Source: Planctomycetales bacterium 71-10 (GTDB lineage: Bacteria; Planctomycetota; Planctomycetia; Isosphaerales; Isosphaeraceae). Taken from it: a DNA stretch of 64,000 nucleotides. The position numbers and the translations under genes are program-made. The notes beneath the pieces were generated by a model. It was not told the DNA's origin and ran no database searches. It saw nothing but the letters and a program-made list of their open reading frames with translations. The stretch is taken from assembly GCA_001898385.1 (NCBI GenBank), contig MKTT01000089.1:113204-177203 (forward strand), in the 5' to 3' direction. Below are positions 1 to 9,791 of the stretch, in pieces. Position 1 is the first letter of the stretch. Each line of letters opens with the position of its first letter.

Positions 1-114
1 CACAGAGCATCTCCGTTCACCACCACACGTTGGGAGGATCCGCCGGGCGTCGTAGCCGCGTCGCCCGAAGCCCCGCGTCTCACGGCGGCATGGGGCGACG
101 CGGTCGGGATTCCC

Positions 115-177
115 GACGAAAAAAAGAGACCCGCCGCCGGCCTCTCGCGCGGGGCGAGGGGTCGGGCGGGGGTCTCC
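115..177 (-). terminator. Probable intrinsic terminator of the BON-domain gene
   Basis: Read on the minus strand, a GC-rich stem (GAGACCC... pairing with ...GGGTCTC) is followed directly by a run of seven T residues. It lies about 35 nt beyond the stop codon of the BON-domain gene, in the right orientation to end its transcript. The stem has a few mismatches and was folded by eye only. Confidence 0.55.
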
Positions 178-209
178 GAAGGTCGCGTCGGTCTCGTCGT
201 CGGCGCTCG

Positions 210-728
210 TTACCGCTCCGGGGCGGGGCGGGTGACGGGGGCGGCGGCCTTGGCGCGGGGCCGGGGGGCGACGGCGGGGCGGTCGGCCGGGTCGACGACC
301 TCGGTCGCGGCCTGGACGGCGAGCTGGTCGACGACGCGGGTGACGCCGACGGTGTCGGCGGCCAGCTCGACGGCCCGCTTCTTGGCCTCCTCGCTGGGGA
401 CGGACCCGCGCAGGGTGGCGATCCCCTGGGCCTCGACGGTGAGCTGGATGGGGCTGGATTCCAGCATCTTGTCCCAGTGGATGCGGCCGTAGACGCGGGC
501 CTCGACGCTCATGTCGTTGACCCGGGCGCGGGTGTTCTCGAACGACTCGCGGACCGCCTCGCCGGTCCGCTTCAGGCCGCGTTCCAGGCCCTCCCGGAGG
601 TTCCGCCCGGCCTGGTCGAGCTTCTCGCCGGCGCGCTCGATGGGCCCGGGCTCCTGCTGGGCGTGGGCCGTCGCGAGGACCATCGCCGCCACCACGGCCG
701 CCGCGCCGAATCGCTTGATGCCGCTCAT
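210..728 (-). CDS. Secreted BON-domain protein
   Basis: 172 aa. The start at 728 is chosen because an AAAGGAG ribosome-binding site sits just upstream; the longer open frame beyond it has no such site. Residues 1-23 form a signal peptide ending Ala-His-Ala before QQ. A charged amphipathic helical stretch follows (about 30-70), then one BON domain (about 75-140, with the typical GxxxLRGxVPSxEAKxxAxxLAxxxxGVxxVVDxL pattern), and an Ala/Pro/Arg-rich tail. BON domains occur in periplasmic proteins such as OsmY and are thought to bind phospholipid or membrane surfaces. A role in envelope maintenance is inferred. A terminator-like hairpin follows the gene. The neighbour is divergent, so it is probably transcribed alone. 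Confidence 0.85.
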   Translation of the reverse strand: MSGIKRFGAAAVVAAMVLATAHAQQEPGPIERAGEKLDQAGRNLREGLERGLKRTGEAVRESFENTRARVNDMSVEARVYGRIHWDKMLESSPIQLTVEAQGIATLRGSVPSEEAKKRAVELAADTVGVTRVVDQLAVQAATEVVDPADRPAVAPRPRAKAAAPVTRPAPER

Positions 729-1002
729 CCGATGCGCTCCTTTCGCGAATCTGATTCGTCTCGGGCCGAGGGCCCGTCGCACTCCATCACGGGCAAGAAG
801 CATACCAGGCGGGCGACGTCCCGAAAAACCCCGGGGCCCGGGTCTCGACGTCGGGGCCACTGGACGGGAGGCCGCCGCGAGGGCAGAGTAAGGAGGAGCC
901 CCGATCGCGGGCCGCACCTCGACGATTGACGACCTTTCATCAAACCCGGCGCGAAGGCCGCCGATCGAAGCCGCGCCGAGGCCCGGACGGCGGGGGGATC
1001 CC

Positions 1003-1845
1003 ATGGGCGACGCACCCGAAGCAGACGCGCCGGCCGAGGGCCGCGAGAAGTTGCAGCTCCGGTACGGCGAGGAGGGTGGGGAAGGGCCGCTGCTGGTGTT
1101 CCACCCGCTGATCGCCTGCCTGCTGGCGGGGGCCGCGGCGGGGCTGGCGGCGTTCGCCCTCGGCGAGTCGACCTACGGGGCGTTCGAGGCCGCGGGGGTC
1201 TCGCGGCGGTTCCAGGGGATCATCTCCGACCTGCCGACGCCCGCCGCGCGGGACGCGGCGATGGCCCGGGGCGCGGCGACCGCCTACGCCGGGCTGGGGG
1301 GCCTGCTGGGCCTGTTCCAGGGGCTGGCCGCGGGGCTGATCCGCGGCGACGCCCGGCGCGGCGCCCGGGGCGGGGCCGCGGGCCTGGTCCTGGGGACGAT
1401 CGCCGGCGGGCTCCTCTCCCTGGGCGTCCTCCCCGGGGCCCTGAAGTTCCGCGACCGCTCCTCGATCGACCCGATCCTGATCGGGACGGCGACCCAGGCC
1501 CTCATCTGGGGGCCGATCGCCGCCGCGGCCGGGGCCGCCTTCGGGTTCGCCCTGGGCGGGATCAAGCTCGCGCCCCGGTTCGCCGCGTTCGCCCTCGGCG
1601 GCGCCCTGGTCGCCACGCTGGTCTACGGCGCGGCCGGCGCGGCGCTCTTCCCGCTGGCCGAGACCGACCGCCCCCTGGCCGCCCAGCGCGGCGCGCGCCT
1701 CCTGGCCCATATGCTCGTCGCGCTCGGCGCGGGGGCCGCCGTCGGCCTGGCGCTGACGGGCCGGGACCGACGCCCCGGGCGCTGGCCGTGGGAGGAGCGG
1801 AAGGCGCCCGACGACGCCGGGCCGGCTACGCCAGCAGCTTCTTGA
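1003..1845 (+). CDS. Predicted integral membrane protein of unknown function
   Basis: 280 aa. A charged N-terminus of about 30 residues is followed by about six hydrophobic helices rich in Gly and Ala (starting near residues 33, 90, 120, 165, 195 and 235), and a short charged tail. No catalytic motif is visible and I do not recognise the family. The 3' end overlaps the convergent DUF1501 gene by 20 bp, so the two genes share their final codons on opposite strands. The ATG follows a GGGGGGATCCC stretch, which is only a weak ribosome-binding site. Confidence 0.75.
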   Translation: MGDAPEADAPAEGREKLQLRYGEEGGEGPLLVFHPLIACLLAGAAAGLAAFALGESTYGAFEAAGVSRRFQGIISDLPTPAARDAAMARGAATAYAGLGGLLGLFQGLAAGLIRGDARRGARGGAAGLVLGTIAGGLLSLGVLPGALKFRDRSSIDPILIGTATQALIWGPIAAAAGAAFGFALGGIKLAPRFAAFALGGALVATLVYGAAGAALFPLAETDRPLAAQRGARLLAHMLVALGAGAAVGLALTGRDRRPGRWPWEERKAPDDAGPATPAAS

Positions 1846-3283
1846 CCACCTCGCCGTGGACGTCGGTGAGGCGGAACTGGCGGCCCTGGGACTTGAACGT
1901 CAGCCGGGTGTGGTCGAAGCCCAGCAGGTGGAGGAGGGTGGCCTGGAGGTCGTGGACATGCACCCCGTCCTCGACGACGTGGAAGCCCAGGTCGTCGGTC
2001 CGGCCGATCGTCTGGCCCCCCTTGATCCCGCCGCCGGCCATCCACATCGTGAACGCCTGGGGGTGGTGGTCGCGGCCCATGCTGCGGCCGAGCGCGGCGT
2101 TGGACTCGACCATCGGCGTCCGGCCGAACTCGCCGCCCCAGACGACCAGGGTGTCTTCCAGCAACCCGCGCTGCTTGAGGTCCATGACCAGGGCGGCGGC
2201 GCCGCGATCGGTCAGGCCGCACTGGCCCTTCAGGCCGCCGGCGACGTCGGAGTGGTGGTCCCAGCCCTCGTGGAACAGGTTGACGAACCGGACCCCGCGC
2301 TCGACCAGGCGGCGGGCGAGCAGGCAGTTCAGGGCGAACGAGGGCTTGCCCGGCTCGGCCCCGTACATGGCCAGGGTGGCGGGCGACTCGTCGGAGAGGT
2401 CCATCAGCTCCGGGGCGCTGGCCTGCATGCGGAAGGCCATCTCGTAGGCGTTGATGCGGGTGGCGATCTCGGGGTCGCCCACCGCGCCGAGGTGGTCGCG
2501 GTTGAGGTCGCGGATCAGGTCGAGCGTGTCGCGGTCGAACGCGCGGTCGACGCCCGCCGGGCTGGCGACGTCGAGGATCGGGTCCCCCTTCGACCGGAAC
2601 GGGACGCCCTGGAACGACGTGGGGAGGAAGCCGCTGGACCAGAGCGACGCGCCGCCGCTGAGGCCGCTCCCCGACGAGAAGACGACGAACCCGGGGAGGT
2701 CGGCCGACTCGCTCCCCAGGCCGTAGACGGCCCAGGAGCCGATGCTGGGCCGGCCGGGGAACGGGGAGCCGGTCTCCAGGAAGATCTGCGCCGGGGCGTG
2801 GTTGAACTGGTCGGTGTGCATCGACTTGACGATGGCGACGTCGTCCACCACCTTCGCCAGGTGCGGCAGCATCTCGGACAGCTCGGCGCCGCATTCGCCG
2901 TGGCGGGAGAAGCGGTATCGCGACGACATCAGGCTGGCGTCGGGCCGGATGAAGGCGTAGCGCTGGTCCTTGACCACGTCGGCCGGGATCGGCTTGCCGT
3001 CGTGCTTGGTCAGCTCGGGCTTGGGGTCGAACAGGTCGAGCTGGCTGGGGGCGCCGGCCATGAACAGGAAGATGACCCGCTTCGCCTTGGGCTCGAAGTG
3101 GGGCGCCCGGGGCGCGAGCGGGTCGGCCGTGGCGGCGAGGTCGGCCGCGCGCGATCGCCCCTGCATCAGCATCGACGCCAGCGCGATCTTGCCGACGCCC
3201 ACGCCGCAGTCGCGGAAGAAGTGCCGCCGCGTCCGCGCGAGGTTCCACGCCGCGACTCGGTCGAGATGGGGGTTGCGTGACAT
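1826..3283 (-). CDS. DUF1501 family protein with twin-arginine signal
   Basis: 485 aa. The start at 3283 is set by a strong GAAGGAGGTG ribosome-binding site. The N-terminus carries a twin-arginine type export signal ([10 protein letters not shown] followed by a hydrophobic stretch). The body shows DUF1501 hallmarks: [17 protein letters not shown] near residue 75, a GGEFGRTPM motif and an [16 protein letters not shown] motif in the C-terminal half. DUF1501 belongs to the alkaline phosphatase/sulfatase-like fold and is greatly expanded in planctomycetes, usually beside PSCyt/DUF1553 proteins; substrates are not established. Here the nearest PSCyt/DUF1553 gene is 3 kb away on the same strand. 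A second DUF1501 paralogue lies at 40290-41627. Confidence 0.9.
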   Translation of the reverse strand: MSRNPHLDRVAAWNLARTRRHFFRDCGVGVGKIALASMLMQGRSRAADLAATADPLAPRAPHFEPKAKRVIFLFMAGAPSQLDLFDPKPELTKHDGKPIPADVVKDQRYAFIRPDASLMSSRYRFSRHGECGAELSEMLPHLAKVVDDVAIVKSMHTDQFNHAPAQIFLETGSPFPGRPSIGSWAVYGLGSESADLPGFVVFSSGSGLSGGASLWSSGFLPTSFQGVPFRSKGDPILDVASPAGVDRAFDRDTLDLIRDLNRDHLGAVGDPEIATRINAYEMAFRMQASAPELMDLSDESPATLAMYGAEPGKPSFALNCLLARRLVERGVRFVNLFHEGWDHHSDVAGGLKGQCGLTDRGAAALVMDLKQRGLLEDTLVVWGGEFGRTPMVESNAALGRSMGRDHHPQAFTMWMAGGGIKGGQTIGRTDDLGFHVVEDGVHVHDLQATLLHLLGFDHTRLTFKSQGRQFRLTDVHGEVVKKLLA

Positions 3284-3329
3284 CGTGCGGCACCTCCTTC
3301 GATCGGGCCGGCGGGCGAATCCCGCCGTC

Positions 3330-3848
3330 CTATCCATTATCGCAGCCCGCGGCCGATCCGACCACGGCGAAGCGGGCCTCGTGCTCCAGGAGCCGCCGCT
3401 TGCAATCCAGCCCGCCGGCGTACCCCGTGAGCGCGCCGCCCGCGCCGACGACGCGGTGGCACGGGACGACGATGGAGATCGGGTTGCATCCGTTCGCGGC
3501 GCCGACCGCCCGGCTCGCCGACGGCCGCCCGATCCGCCGCGCCAGCTCGCCGTAGCTAATGCGATCGCCGAACGGGATCTCCCGGAGCGCCGCCCAGACG
3601 GCGCGCTGGAAATCCGTCCCGCGGGGGGCCAGCGGGAGGTCGAACGGTCGGGTTTCGCCGTCGAAGTAGGCGGCGAGCTGGGCCGTCGCCTCCCGGAACG
3701 GGGCGGGGTCGCATCGCCACGACGGGTCGGGCCGCGGGTCGTCCCGGTGCCCCTCCGTGTAGAGGCCGGTGAGGGCCCGGCCGTCGGAGACGAGCAGCAG
3801 CGCCCCGACGGGGCTGGGCAGGGTCGTGTACCAGGTGGACGGGGTCAT
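3330..3848 (-). CDS. ogt: Methylated-DNA--protein-cysteine methyltransferase
   Basis: 172 aa. It removes alkyl groups from O6-alkylguanine by irreversible transfer to its own cysteine. The signature IVVPCHRVV is present with the acceptor Cys130, followed by the helix [16 protein letters not shown]. The winged-helix DNA-binding part ([28 protein letters not shown]) lies before it. Length matches the single-domain Ogt/MGMT family. The start at 3848 has a GGAGGAAGATACG ribosome-binding site; the open frame extends far upstream through repeat DNA and is not believed. The Ada-AlkA fusion gene lies immediately upstream on the same strand, separated by repeat elements, so the two form an alkylation-repair cluster. 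Confidence 0.93.
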   Translation of the reverse strand: MTPSTWYTTLPSPVGALLLVSDGRALTGLYTEGHRDDPRPDPSWRCDPAPFREATAQLAAYFDGETRPFDLPLAPRGTDFQRAVWAALREIPFGDRISYGELARRIGRPSASRAVGAANGCNPISIVVPCHRVVGAGGALTGYAGGLDCKRRLLEHEARFAVVGSAAGCDNG

Positions 3849-3870
3849 CGTATCTTCCTCCAATTGAAGT

Positions 3871-3917
3871 CCCCTCTCCCGCCGGGAGAGGGCGGCCGCG
3901 CAACGGCGGGTGAGGGT
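3871..3917. repeat. Short intergenic palindromic repeat
   Basis: A CCCTCTCCC-GCC-GGGAGAGGG hairpin is followed by a GGGTGAGGG end. It resembles the cores of the two larger repeat elements in this window (3985-4221 and 37753-38008) but is shorter and diverged. It lies directly upstream of ogt. Confidence 0.6.
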
Positions 3918-3984
3918 CGCCGGGGTGCCGAGGGCACGTCGGCGCGCGATCCCTGAGCAGGCCGATGACGAGGGCCTTCTCCAG

Positions 3985-4221
3985 GGTGCTCCGTCGGAAA
4001 CATCGGAGCGGGAGCATGAATCCTCCCTTCTCCCCTCGTGGGAGAAGGTGCCCCGGAGGGGCGGATGAGGGGGGCGCGACCGAGAGCCGTAGACGTCAAA
4101 GTCCACGCCGGCCGCGAGGAGCGACGGCGGTCGCCCCCTCATCCGGCCTTCGGCCACCTTCTCCCACGAGGGGAGAAGGATGCTTGTCGCCACCCTTCTC
4201 CGATGTTTCCGACGGAGCACC
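3985..4221. mobile_element. MITE-like element with 23-bp perfect terminal inverted repeats
   Basis: Positions 3985-4007 and 4199-4221 are exact reverse complements over 23 bp. Inside them lies a second pair of inverted segments (4025-4072 and 4135-4179), each containing the hairpin core CTTCTCCCCTCGTGGGAGAA and a GGATGAGGGG end. The element is 237 bp, has no convincing ORF of its own, and has a diverged relative at 37753-38008. Small size, terminal inverted repeats and several copies fit a MITE or REP-type non-autonomous element. Its right half supplies the last codons of the ada-alkA gene. Confidence 0.7.
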
Positions 4222-5676
4222 TCGCTCGTTCCTCCCCGCACTCGAACGGTCGGCCGATCGTCGCCACAGGTGCATCGCCGCGTAGGCGCGCCAGGGCCGC
4301 CAGGGCTCGGCCGCGGCGAGGGCCTCGGCGGGCGAGCGCGTCCCCAGGGCTTTCCGCAAAACGAGGTCGTGGTGGGGGAAGGCGTCGGGCCGGCCCCAGG
4401 CCCGCATGGCGATGTAATCGGCGGTCCAGGGGCCGATGCCCGGGATCGTCATGAGCCGTTCCGGGTCGGGGCCGGGCTCCAGGGAGACGTCCCCGTCGCG
4501 GACCGCCGCGGCGAGGGCCCGCAGGCACTCCGCGCGGGAGCGGACCAGGCCGATCGCGGCCAGCTCGTCCAGGGTCACGGCGGCGACCCGCTCGGGCGAG
4601 GGGGTGAGCCGGTCCAGCTCCGGGAACGGCGTCTCGATCGGCTCGCCGAACGCGTAGGCGAACCGGCTGGCGAGCGTCGTCGCCCCGCGCACCGAGACCT
4701 GCTGCCCCAGCACGGCGCGGACGGCCAGCTCGAAGGGATCGAACGCGCCGGGGACGCGCAGGCCGGGCGTGCGCCGGACGTCCTCGCGCAACCGGCCGTC
4801 GCGGGCCAGGTGGTCGTCGATCGCGTCGGGGGCGGCGTCGAGGTCGAACAGGCGGCGGAGCCGGGCCAGCAGGGAGGGCAGCCCGCGGGCCGCGGCGATC
4901 GGCAGGTCGACGGTGAGCGCATGGCGGCGCGGCGACGGCTCGACGCGGATCCAGCCGCCGACGCCGCCGACGCTCACGGTCCGCAGGTAGGCGTCCGCCG
5001 TCACCCGCTCGACCCCCGCGACGGCCCGGGCCCGCAGGAAGTCGAGCAGGGCGTCCCAGGCGAACGGCGGGCGGTGGGCGAGGGTCAGTCGGATCCGCCC
5101 GTCCGGGGCCGTGCGGCCGGCCGACTTGCGGAGGTCGCCGGGCGTGAGGCGGTAGCGCGAGCGGAACAGGGCGTTGAACCGCCGGACGCTGGCGAAGCCG
5201 CTGGAGAACGCCACGTCGATGATCGGCAGCGACGTGTCGGTCAGGAGCCGCTTGGCCAGCAGCAGGCGATGCGTCTGGGCCAGCTCCACCGGCGAGACGC
5301 CCAGCTCGCGCCGGATCGCCCGGCGGAGGTGCCGCGGGCCCACGCCCAGCTCGCGGGCCAGGGCGTCGAGCCCGCGCCCGTCCATCGCCCCGGCCGCGAT
5401 CCGCGACGCGGCGAGCCGGGCCGTCCGGCCGACGGCGTCCACCGGCGCGGCGCCCGGCGCCAGCTCGGGCCGGCAGCGACGGCAGGGGCGGAAGCCCTCC
5501 CGCTCGGCCGCCGCCGCCACCGGGTAGAACCGGCAGCGTTCGCGGCCGGGCGTCCGCGCCGGGCAGATCGGCCGGCAGTAGACCCCGGTCGACGTGACCC
5601 CGACGAAGAACACCCCGTCGAAGCGCGGGTCGCGGGCGGACAGGGCCCGATAGCAGAGGTCCGGTTCGAGTTCCAT
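4096..5676 (-). CDS. alkA: Ada-like methyl-sensor / AraC HTH / AlkA 3-methyladenine DNA glycosylase fusion
   Basis: 526 aa in three parts. Residues 1-75 are an Ada metal-binding domain with the exact C-x3-C-x26-C-x2-C spacing (Cys34, 38, 65, 68); in Ada one of these cysteines takes methyl groups from DNA phosphotriesters. Residues about 85-170 are an AraC-type helix-turn-helix. Residues about 180-475 are AlkA: an N-terminal sheet domain and the HhH-GPD core ([19 protein letters not shown], then the catalytic Asp in [12 protein letters not shown]). The product should sense methylation, activate transcription and excise 3-methyladenine. The last roughly 50 residues, after the normal AlkA end at HLWRRSAD, are encoded by the MITE-like repeat at 3985-4221, so the original stop appears lost. 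It lies upstream of ogt on the same strand. Confidence 0.92.
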   Translation of the reverse strand: MELEPDLCYRALSARDPRFDGVFFVGVTSTGVYCRPICPARTPGRERCRFYPVAAAAEREGFRPCRRCRPELAPGAAPVDAVGRTARLAASRIAAGAMDGRGLDALARELGVGPRHLRRAIRRELGVSPVELAQTHRLLLAKRLLTDTSLPIIDVAFSSGFASVRRFNALFRSRYRLTPGDLRKSAGRTAPDGRIRLTLAHRPPFAWDALLDFLRARAVAGVERVTADAYLRTVSVGGVGGWIRVEPSPRRHALTVDLPIAAARGLPSLLARLRRLFDLDAAPDAIDDHLARDGRLREDVRRTPGLRVPGAFDPFELAVRAVLGQQVSVRGATTLASRFAYAFGEPIETPFPELDRLTPSPERVAAVTLDELAAIGLVRSRAECLRALAAAVRDGDVSLEPGPDPERLMTIPGIGPWTADYIAMRAWGRPDAFPHHDLVLRKALGTRSPAEALAAAEPWRPWRAYAAMHLWRRSADRSSAGRNERGAPSETSEKGGDKHPSPLVGEGGRRPDEGATAVAPRGRRGL

Positions 5677-5744
5677 GGCCGAATCTTAGCGTCGGCTCGC
5701 CCCGAGTCTGGCCGTTTTCGGACCCGGGGGCGACGAATCTCGGA

Positions 5745-6359
5745 TCAGCCCACGAGGGGCGATTTCTCCCCCCAAGACCCGCCGAAGACGAACTCCGCGA
5801 GCGGCTTCCGGCCCTTGGGCGTGAGGTCGCGGGAGCGGAGGTTCTCGCGGAGCGAGGCGGGGTCGCCGAGGTATCCGATCGCGATGCCGGTCAGCGGCTG
5901 GACGCCCTCGGGGACGTGGAACAGCTCGCGGACGCGGTCGGGGAGGATGCCGATCATCTGGTGGGCGTGCAGCCCCAGCGCGATCGCCTGGAGGGCCATC
6001 TGGGCGCTCGCCGAGCCCAGGTCGTGCTCGGCCGCCGCGTTCCGCTTGCCGTTGTACTTGTGGTTCAGGCTCGTGCAGCCGATCGCCAGAACCGGCGCCG
6101 CGCCGGCCCACGCCCGATTCCCCTCGACGAGGCAGGAGAACACCTTCTCATACGACTCCGGGTCGGCCCTGGTCGCGACGATGTACGACCAGGGCTGCTC
6201 GTTGTACGACGAGGCGGCCCAGCGCGCGGCCTCGAACAGCGACCGCAGGTCCTCGTCGGCGACGGGGCGGTCGGCGAAGGCGTAGGGGCTCCAGCGGTGG
6301 GCGATCAGGTAGGCGATCGGGTGGTCGGGCTTCGCCCGTCGGATCTCTTCGGGGTTCAT
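5745..6359 (-). CDS. Nitroreductase family protein
   Basis: 204 aa, the usual length for FMN-dependent nitroreductases. The N-terminal FMN-binding pattern is visible (HRWSPYAFADRPV near residue 26, then FEAARWAASSYNEQPWSYIV at about 43-62). A further cluster (QMALQAIALGLHAHQM) matches the second conserved block. The C-terminal IAIGYLGDP is also typical. The protein probably reduces nitro compounds or quinones with NAD(P)H; the natural substrate cannot be told. It stands between ada-alkA and the PSCyt gene on the same strand with short gaps, but no clear operon logic. Confidence 0.88.
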   Translation of the reverse strand: MNPEEIRRAKPDHPIAYLIAHRWSPYAFADRPVADEDLRSLFEAARWAASSYNEQPWSYIVATRADPESYEKVFSCLVEGNRAWAGAAPVLAIGCTSLNHKYNGKRNAAAEHDLGSASAQMALQAIALGLHAHQMIGILPDRVRELFHVPEGVQPLTGIAIGYLGDPASLRENLRSRDLTPKGRKPLAEFVFGGSWGEKSPLVG

Positions 6360-6420
6360 GCAGGGCTCCGATACGTCGAACGGCGTGCGAGGGGTGCCTT
6401 CATGCGGGCGGCGCGCCGGC

Positions 6421-9400
6421 TCACTCCTTCGTCACGGCCTCGTCCAGGTTCAGCAGCACGCGGGCGACGGCCGTCCAGGAGGCCAGCTCGGCGGGGTCGA
6501 CGCCCTCGGGGGCGGCGAGCAGGGGCGACGGCGGGCTCGCGACCTTCGCGCCGGCCACCAGGGCGGCGTCGAGGCCGCCGTCGCGGAAGCGGGCGAGCTG
6601 GGCGTCGCGGAAGGCCAGCACGCGGGCCCGCTCGTCGTCGCGAGGGGGGCGGCCGAGGACCAGGAGGAAGCCGCGGTCGACGCGGGCCTCGGGCGCGGCC
6701 GCCTCGCGGACGATCCGACGGCCGAGCGCCTGGGCGGCCTCCACGAAGACGACGTCGTTGAGCAGCGTGAGGGCCTGGAGCGGCGTGTTCGACCGCTCCC
6801 GGCGCGTGCAGGCGACGTCGGGCGAGGGGGCGTCCATCGTGGCGAACGCGGCGAACGGGGCGGTGCGCTTCAGGAACGTGTAGAGGCCGCGGCGGTAGCG
6901 GTCGGCGCCGACGCTGGGCGTCCACGCCTCCTGGCCGTAGGCCAGCGCCGTGGCCCCGTCGGGCTGGGGCGGCTTCACGCTCGGCCCGGCGAAGCGGTCG
7001 TCGAGCAGGCCGGCCGAGGCCAGGGCGATGTCGCGGATCGTCTCCGCGCCGACGCGGAACCGCGGCCCGCGCGCCAGCAGCGCGTTCCTGGGGTCGCGGG
7101 CGACCTGGTCCGGCGTCGCCTGGCTCGACTGCCGGTAGGTCGCGCTGGTGACGATCAGCCGGTGCATGGCCTTCAGGCTCCAGCCGCGGCGGGGGAACTC
7201 GGTGGCCAGCCAGTCGAGCAATTCGGGGTGCGTCGGCTTCTCGCCCTGCGTGCCGAAGTCCTCGGGCGTCGTCACCAGGCCGCGGCCGAAATACGCCTGC
7301 CAGAGCTGGTTCATCACCACGCGGCCGACCAGCGGGTTGTCGCCCGCGACCAGCCACCGGGCGAACGTCAGCCGGTTGCGCGGGGCGTCGGAGGGCAGGG
7401 GGTGCAGCACGGCCGGGACGCCGGGCTCGACGGGTTCGGCCGGCTTGAGGAACTCGCCGCGCTTGTGGATGCGGGTGGTCCGCGCGTGCTCCGGGTCGCG
7501 CTCGCGCATGACCATCGTCGTCGCGAACCTCGGCTTCGAGGCGCGAAGCTCGTCGATCGGCTTGCGGGCCTCGGCCAGTTCCGGGGCGACCGACAGGTAA
7601 TAGCTCGCGAGCGCCTGGGCTTGGTCGGCCGAGCGGTGCGGGGGCTCGACGAGCAGGACTTCCTCGATCTCCGCCGGGACGCCCGAGGCCGCGACGGGGC
7701 GGGCGTCGGCGACGGAGAGGCGGAACCGGCCGATGGTCGTCTGGTGGATGAACTCCTGGTGGAGCGTCAGGCGGATCTCGGTCGGGCGGCCGTCCAGGTC
7801 CTCGGCCAGCTCGAAGACGGCGGCGTGCGGCTTGCCGACGCCCCCGGCGACGCTCCAGCCGGTGTCGGTCACGCCGTCGACGGCCAGCGCGGCGGAGCGA
7901 TCCTTGGCGGCGTAGTCCTCGGTGACGCGGGCGAACTTGATCGGCCGGGGGGGCTCGGTCGAGCCCTCGGGGCGGGCCGTCGCCTCCACCTCGGTCAGCA
8001 GGAAGTCGCCCACCTGGAACAGCGGCGCGCGGCCGGGGCCGTTCTCGGGCAGGCTGGGGTCGGGGAGGACCTCCAGGCGGATCGCGGTCGCCTTTAGGTC
8101 GACCTTGAGGTCCACCTCGTACACGTCGTTGTTCGGCTTGTCGCCCGAGACCAGGACCGAGCCGTCGGGCCGGACGGTCATCGTCGCATTCTTGCGCGAG
8201 GCGACCTTGACGGGGGGCGCGACGGTCCAGCGGACGGGGTGGATGGACTTCTCCCACGCCTCCATCTTCGCCTTCAGCGAGTCCGGGCCCTCGGCCGGGT
8301 AGCGGGAGGGGAGGGCGGCCTCCATCTCGCGGGCCTTCGCCTCGATCGCCTCGCGACGGGCGGCGACGGCCGGGTCGGGGAGGTCGACCTCGGGCTCGTC
8401 GGCGTTGTCGAGGAACGCGAACAGTTGGTAATACTCGCGCTGGGTGATCGGGTCGTACTTGTGCGTGTGGCACTGGGCGCACTGGACGGTCAGCCCGAGC
8501 CAGGTCGTGCCGGTGGTGGCGACGCGGTCGACGACGGCGTTGAAGCGGAACTCCTCGACGTCGATGCCCCCTTCCTCGTTGATCATCGTGTTGCGGTGGA
8601 AGCCGGTCGCCGTGAGCTGGTCGGGGGTCGGATTCGGCAGCAGGTCGCCGGCGATCTGCTCGACGGTGAAGCGGTCGAAGGGCATGTCGGCGTTGAGGGC
8701 GCGGACGACCCAGTCGCGGAAGGGCCAGATGGAGCGCTCGCGGTCCTTCTCGTAGCCGTTGGTGTCGGCGTAGCGGGCGCGGTCGAGCCAGTGGCGGGCC
8801 CAGAGTTCGCCGTGCCGGGGCGAGTCCAGCAGGCGGTCGACCAGGCGCTCGTAGGCGTCGGCCCGGTCGTCGGCGAGGAACGCGTCGACCTCCTCGGGCG
8901 TCGGCGGCAGGCCGACCAGGTCCAGGCTCAGGCGGCGGATCAGGGTGCGGCGGTCGGCCTCGGGCGACGGCTCCAGACCCTCCTGATCCAGCCGGGCCAG
9001 GACGAAGGCGTCGATGGGGTTGCGGGCCGCGCCGGCGTGGGCGACGGCCGGGATCGCCGGGGGCTTCGGGGGGATGAACGACCAGTGGTCGGGGGCGTCG
9101 GGCTGGGCCGGCTTCGTCGCGCCGGCCCACTTCGCGCCGGCGTCGATCCAGGCGCGGAGGACGCCGACCTCCTCGGCGGTGAGGGGGTCGCCGGAGCCGT
9201 CGGGGGGCATGGCCGAACCTTCATCCACCCGCGCGACGGCCTGGATCAGGAGGCTCTCGGCCGAGTCGCCGGGGACGATGACCGGGCCGGAGTCGCCGCC
9301 GGCCATGGCCTTGGCCTCGTCGTGGAGCGAGAGCCCCGCCTGGTGCTTCTTCGCCCCGTGGCAGCGGAGGCAGCTCCGCTCCAGCAGCGGGGCGACGTCG

Positions 9401-9528
9401 CGCGCGAAATCGACCTCGCGAGTCGCCGCCGGCGGCAGCTCGACGGGCTCGTCGCCCCTCGACGCCGAGGTCGCCGCCAAGGCCGCCAGCACGCCCCATC
9501 CCAACTTCAAGCCGCATCGACGCATCAT
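6421..9528 (-). CDS. PSCyt1 / DUF1549 / DUF1553 planctomycete cytochrome-like surface protein
   Basis: 1035 aa. The signal peptide covers about residues 1-25 (LAATSASRG before DEP). A planctomycete-type cytochrome c domain follows (PSCyt1) with one haem motif CLRCH near residue 56, then DUF1549 (PSCyt2; TNGYEKDRERSIWPFRDWVV and NPTPDQLTATGFHRNT). A central beta-rich region comes next, possibly lectin-like, and DUF1553 (PSD1) occupies about 690-960 with NQLWQAYFGRGLV and NTPLQALTLLND. The family is specific to Planctomycetes/Verrucomicrobia and usually pairs with DUF1501; a role in polysaccharide handling has been suggested but is unproven. GGAGGGGAACC precedes the start. The next gene upstream is divergent, so 9529-9791 holds two promoters. 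Confidence 0.92.
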   Translation of the reverse strand: MMRRCGLKLGWGVLAALAATSASRGDEPVELPPAATREVDFARDVAPLLERSCLRCHGAKKHQAGLSLHDEAKAMAGGDSGPVIVPGDSAESLLIQAVARVDEGSAMPPDGSGDPLTAEEVGVLRAWIDAGAKWAGATKPAQPDAPDHWSFIPPKPPAIPAVAHAGAARNPIDAFVLARLDQEGLEPSPEADRRTLIRRLSLDLVGLPPTPEEVDAFLADDRADAYERLVDRLLDSPRHGELWARHWLDRARYADTNGYEKDRERSIWPFRDWVVRALNADMPFDRFTVEQIAGDLLPNPTPDQLTATGFHRNTMINEEGGIDVEEFRFNAVVDRVATTGTTWLGLTVQCAQCHTHKYDPITQREYYQLFAFLDNADEPEVDLPDPAVAARREAIEAKAREMEAALPSRYPAEGPDSLKAKMEAWEKSIHPVRWTVAPPVKVASRKNATMTVRPDGSVLVSGDKPNNDVYEVDLKVDLKATAIRLEVLPDPSLPENGPGRAPLFQVGDFLLTEVEATARPEGSTEPPRPIKFARVTEDYAAKDRSAALAVDGVTDTGWSVAGGVGKPHAAVFELAEDLDGRPTEIRLTLHQEFIHQTTIGRFRLSVADARPVAASGVPAEIEEVLLVEPPHRSADQAQALASYYLSVAPELAEARKPIDELRASKPRFATTMVMRERDPEHARTTRIHKRGEFLKPAEPVEPGVPAVLHPLPSDAPRNRLTFARWLVAGDNPLVGRVVMNQLWQAYFGRGLVTTPEDFGTQGEKPTHPELLDWLATEFPRRGWSLKAMHRLIVTSATYRQSSQATPDQVARDPRNALLARGPRFRVGAETIRDIALASAGLLDDRFAGPSVKPPQPDGATALAYGQEAWTPSVGADRYRRGLYTFLKRTAPFAAFATMDAPSPDVACTRRERSNTPLQALTLLNDVVFVEAAQALGRRIVREAAAPEARVDRGFLLVLGRPPRDDERARVLAFRDAQLARFRDGGLDAALVAGAKVASPPSPLLAAPEGVDPAELASWTAVARVLLNLDEAVTKE

Positions 9529-9791
9529 GGTTCCCCTCCGTCTGATGCTCGATTATCCCAACCGGGGGCGGAAAAGGCGACCCAGCCCTCGCGACGGGGG
9601 ATTTCGGACTGGACTCGGGGGCGATTCCGTGCAGAATGCCGGCCGCCATGTCTGATCCCTATCCGTGACGATACGGAACGATCGGCGCGGGGCCGGGGCA
9701 AGGAAGCCCGCGGGCCCGGGGCGCCGGTCCTGATCGCCCCCGGTCCGTCGACTGCACCTGGGCGGCAACCCGACGAGCAAGGAGGTTCGCC

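Noticed and set aside
6356..9130. Long alternative minus-strand frame inside the PSCyt gene
   Set aside because: Arg/Pro/Gly-rich shadow with no family-like sequence; the 1035-aa frame has the motifs.
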